Assembly (NCBI GenBank): GCA_946902985.2
Contig: OX336391.1
Coordinates: forward strand, 146,199,074 to 146,263,073
Length of the DNA: 64,000 bases
Source: Meconema thalassinum
Lineage: Eukaryota; Arthropoda; Insecta; Orthoptera; Tettigoniidae
Direction of reading: 5' to 3'
Below are positions 61,571-64,000 of the stretch, piece after piece (the stretch's first letter is position 1; the number at the start of each line of letters is the position of its first letter). The notes under the pieces are model-generated. The model was not told where the DNA came from. It did no database searches and saw only the letters and a list, made by a program, of their open reading frames with translations. The position numbers and the translations under genes were made by a program.

Positions 61571-64000
61571 ATGAGTGAACATGCTTCGAGTCCTTGTGCC
61601 TATGGGTTTCCGAAATTGAGTAGTCGGGAGGATTATTCGAACTGGTCTTTTGGGATGTCAAATTATCTCAAAAAGCATGGATTGTGGGCCAGTGTCCGAG
61701 GCACAGATGTGTCGGAGGGACATGAACGGCGTGACGAGAGAGCGCTGGCGGATATATGTCTCATGGTGGCTGTTCACAATTATCCCCATGTTCGAGGCTG
61801 TGCAAAAGCTAAGGATGCCTGGCATGCCCTTGAAAAGGCTTTTGAAGATAAAGGAAAGTGGAGGTATATCACACTGATGCGAAATCTGTGCTCGCTCAAG
61901 TTCGATTCCATGGACATGTATATTGGTGAGGTTATGTCTGTTACACAGAAGATAGCAGCTGTTGATGAGCCTGTTGCTGATAAGTTTGTTGCTGCTATGA
62001 TACTTCGAGGTCTTCCTGATAAATACGATAACTTGGTTATGGCCGTAACCTCAACATCGGAGGAACTACAGTTGGACCGCATCAAGTCTGTCTTGTTGGA
62101 CGAAAGCTTTCGCCGAAGTCAAGGTGAGAAGTCAGCTGATGGGGCAGCCCTGTACAGCAACACCAAGAAGGAATTCAGGTATGTCAAGAAACCAAAGAGC
62201 TCTACCGGTAGTGAAAAAGCGGTTGACAAAAGTCGTTGGAAGTGTTGGGTTTGTGGTGGAAAGGGTCACGGAAGAGACACTTGTCCACAGAAGACAAAAG
62301 TTCAAAGTGCGCCGAAGTGTCCAAAATCCAATAAAAGTCTGTTTTGTGCTTTAACTGCTCACGTGCCAAAGAATTGTTTCGTCATTGATTCTGGTTGTAG
62401 TGCTCACAGGTCTCCTAATGTTAAACTTATGTCAAATTATAAATGCAATGATGATCCAGATATTAAGATTGTAATTGGTAATAATGATAAGTTGTTTGTA
62501 CAAGGAGTTGGTGACATTGCACTGAACGTAAGCGACAGTATTAATAATCTGTCAGATGTGTTGCATGTTCCAGGACTGAGTGTTAACTTGCTGTCGGTTA
62601 GTCAGATGGTTACAAGGGGTGCTGTTGTTGTATTTAACAAAATTGGATGTGAAATCTTGGATTCAGAGAATTGCGCAGTGAATGGTAGCGTGCTAGCTAC
62701 TGGTTCAGTTCTGAATGGTCTATATTATCTGAATGTTAACCAAGATATGTCTGGCCTTGTTAGTGATGTTTCTGATTACAATTTGTGGCATGAGCGGTTG
62801 GGTCACGTTGGGCGACAGAATTTACAGGTCTTAAGTGAAATGTCTGATGTTGTTAAATTTAAGGAAATCCCAAAGAGATTGTGTGAACCATGTGTTCTCG
62901 GGAAGCAGCAATGGCAGTCATTTCCACAAGTAAGTCACTCGAGGAGTGAAAGTCTTTTGGACTTGGTGCACTCTGATTTGTGTGGGCCGCTCGCTGAGAC
63001 CTGGAATGGTATTAAATATATGATGACAATAATAGACGATTTTTCCAGGAAGATTTTTGTTTATTTTTTGAAACAAAAATCTGAAGCCAAGGAGAAAGTC
63101 AAGGATTTTGTTGCATATTGTGAAACTCAGAAAGGTAAGACACCAAAGATTTTTCGATCGGACAATGGTAAGGAATTTGTCAATTCTGACCTGAACAAAT
63201 ATTTCAAGGAAAAAGGGATTGTGCAACAGAGAACTGTAAGGTATACAGCTGAACAAAATGGCGTAGCTGAACGTCACAATCGTACTATTATGGAAAGGGT
63301 TAGATGCATGTTGTTTACAGCAGGATGTTCTAAAAAACTGTGGGCGGAAGCAGCCAATACGGCAGTGTATATTTTGAACAGGTGTCCTCATAGTAAAGTT
63401 GATAATGGCATACCAGAGGAATTGTGGACTGGTAAAGCTGTAAGTCATGAGAATATGAAAATATTCGGTTGCGATGCTTATGCCCATGTTCCAAAACAGG
63501 TGTGTAGTGGCAAATTGGAACCCAGAAACAAATGTTTTGTGATTGTTGGGTATGATGGGGAAAAGAAAGGTTACCATCTGTTTGATCCCAGTAAGCCTAA
63601 AAAATTTTTTGTAGAGCACAGTGTTAAATTTGTAGAACATAAATTCACCAGGTGTGCTGAGAAAAATGTTGAAATGAGTGATGTAATGTATTGTCCGTTG
63701 CATGACATTGTAAATAATGATGAAAACAGAATTGGACAGGATGATAACCTGCCAGTCGTTGAAGTTTCGGTTGCTGGTCAGGTAAGGGACAACATTGATG
63801 GTCCAGGTATAGCTCAGGTTAATGAAGACATTGTAGTAATTCATGATAATGAAAATGATGAGATTAACCAGGTTGGTGTTCCAGAAGATGCAGAGAGACT
63901 TCCAAAACAATTTCCTGATTATGAAGTCTATTTTGCTGAAAGTGGTGGTTATGTGGAACCGACCACTGTGTCTGAAGCACTTAGCGGTAAGGATGGCATG
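61571..64000 (+). CDS. gag-pol: Ty1/copia Gag-Pol polyprotein (open to window end)
   Basis: The frame is open from ATG 61571 to the last base: 810 codons with no stop. Gag: KLSSREDYSNWSFGMSNYL (UBN2-type) and a CCHC knuckle CWVCGGKGHGRDTC (~225-238). Protease: FVIDSGCSAH with Asp273. Pre-integrase HHCC: LWHERLGHVGRQNL ... CEPCVLGK (~400-445). Integrase catalytic residues are D469 (LVHSDLCGPL), D531 (RSDNGKEF) and E567 (NGVAERHNRT), a DD35E triad. Linker AGCSKKLWAEAANTAVYILN follows. Reverse transcriptase and RNase H should follow beyond the window. The intact frame plus LTR and primer site suggest a young, possibly active element. Confidence 0.96.
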   Translation, partial: MSEHASSPCAYGFPKLSSREDYSNWSFGMSNYLKKHGLWASVRGTDVSEGHERRDERALADICLMVAVHNYPHVRGCAKAKDAWHALEKAFEDKGKWRYITLMRNLCSLKFDSMDMYIGEVMSVTQKIAAVDEPVADKFVAAMILRGLPDKYDNLVMAVTSTSEELQLDRIKSVLLDESFRRSQGEKSADGAALYSNTKKEFRYVKKPKSSTGSEKAVDKSRWKCWVCGGKGHGRDTCPQKTKVQSAPKCPKSNKSLFCALTAHVPKNCFVIDSGCSAHRSPNVKLMSNYKCNDDPDIKIVIGNNDKLFVQGVGDIALNVSDSINNLSDVLHVPGLSVNLLSVSQMVTRGAVVVFNKIGCEILDSENCAVNGSVLATGSVLNGLYYLNVNQDMSGLVSDVSDYNLWHERLGHVGRQNLQVLSEMSDVVKFKEIPKRLCEPCVLGKQQWQSFPQVSHSRSESLLDLVHSDLCGPLAETWNGIKYMMTIIDDFSRKIFVYFLKQKSEAKEKVKDFVAYCETQKGKTPKIFRSDNGKEFVNSDLNKYFKEKGIVQQRTVRYTAEQNGVAERHNRTIMERVRCMLFTAGCSKKLWAEAANTAVYILNRCPHSKVDNGIPEELWTGKAVSHENMKIFGCDAYAHVPKQVCSGKLEPRNKCFVIVGYDGEKKGYHLFDPSKPKKFFVEHSVKFVEHKFTRCAEKNVEMSDVMYCPLHDIVNNDENRIGQDDNLPVVEVSVAGQVRDNIDGPGIAQVNEDIVVIHDNENDEINQVGVPEDAERLPKQFPDYEVYFAESGGYVEPTTVSEALSGKDGM

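Noticed and set aside
62918..63910. 330-codon minus-strand frame opposite copia
   Set aside because: It is antisense to the continuous gag-pol frame with integrase motifs and has no domain of its own.

Overview
The window is transposon-dense nuclear DNA from an arthropod, most likely an insect with a large genome. The evidence is Tc1, hAT, P-type, Helentron-like, RTE/CR1-like, Ty3 and Ty1/copia elements lying side by side, copia priming by the insect-type initiator tRNA-Met half-site, and insect-style TATA/Inr promoters. I see no host single-copy gene, rRNA or functional tRNA gene, and no bacterial features.

The main object is an apparently complete Maverick/Polinton (adintovirus-like) provirus at 25404-46039 (20,636 bp). 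Its terminal inverted repeats (about 2.0 and 2.13 kb) contain a 141-bp tandem array, with 9 full units on the left and 10 on the right. Rightward genes are a protein-primed DNA polymerase B, a Cys-rich protein and a small possible ssDNA-binding protein. A leftward block follows: fiber-like protein, basic core protein, adenain-type protease, penton-like protein, a small ORF, major capsid protein, a BIR (IAP) protein, a conserved nuclease-like protein, and a zinc-motif/phospholipase A2 gene that looks frameshifted at a microsatellite. The last rightward block is the packaging ATPase, a conserved hypothetical protein and a chromodomain integrase. Replication (PolB), integration (integrase), packaging (ATPase), maturation (protease), capsid, and apoptosis/entry accessories (BIR, PLA2) are all present as open frames.

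The provirus right end cuts a decayed Ty3/gypsy element (46040 to about 50803, minus strand). The left end abuts a 44-bp minisatellite instead of the rest of that gypsy element, and I find no target duplication. The junctions are therefore discordant.

Left of the provirus: non-LTR retrotransposon fragments (1208-2470, 6311-7186, 13013-16100, 16828-17105, 23640-24290); two non-autonomous hAT elements with target duplications (3071-3849, 5466-6080); two near-identical 1465-bp Tc1/mariner elements with intact DD34E transposases (7189-8653, 21045-22509); and Helentron-like non-autonomous elements with a conserved 3' hairpin that alternate with a palindrome-rich unit (3981-5378, 8833-12000, 24331-24770). 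A decayed Helentron-like fragment with an OTU protease motif lies at 20164-20885.

Right of the gypsy element: tandem SINE-like repeats (51245-52030), a tRNA-derived SINE (about 53150-53292), a 128-bp satellite of about 29 monomers (53339-57075), a P-element-type transposase pseudogene (57435-58030), and a CR1-like LINE 3' end (58740-59897) between direct repeats. At the right edge is a Ty1/copia element with a 237-bp 5' LTR, a primer-binding site and a gag-pol frame open for 810 codons to the window end.
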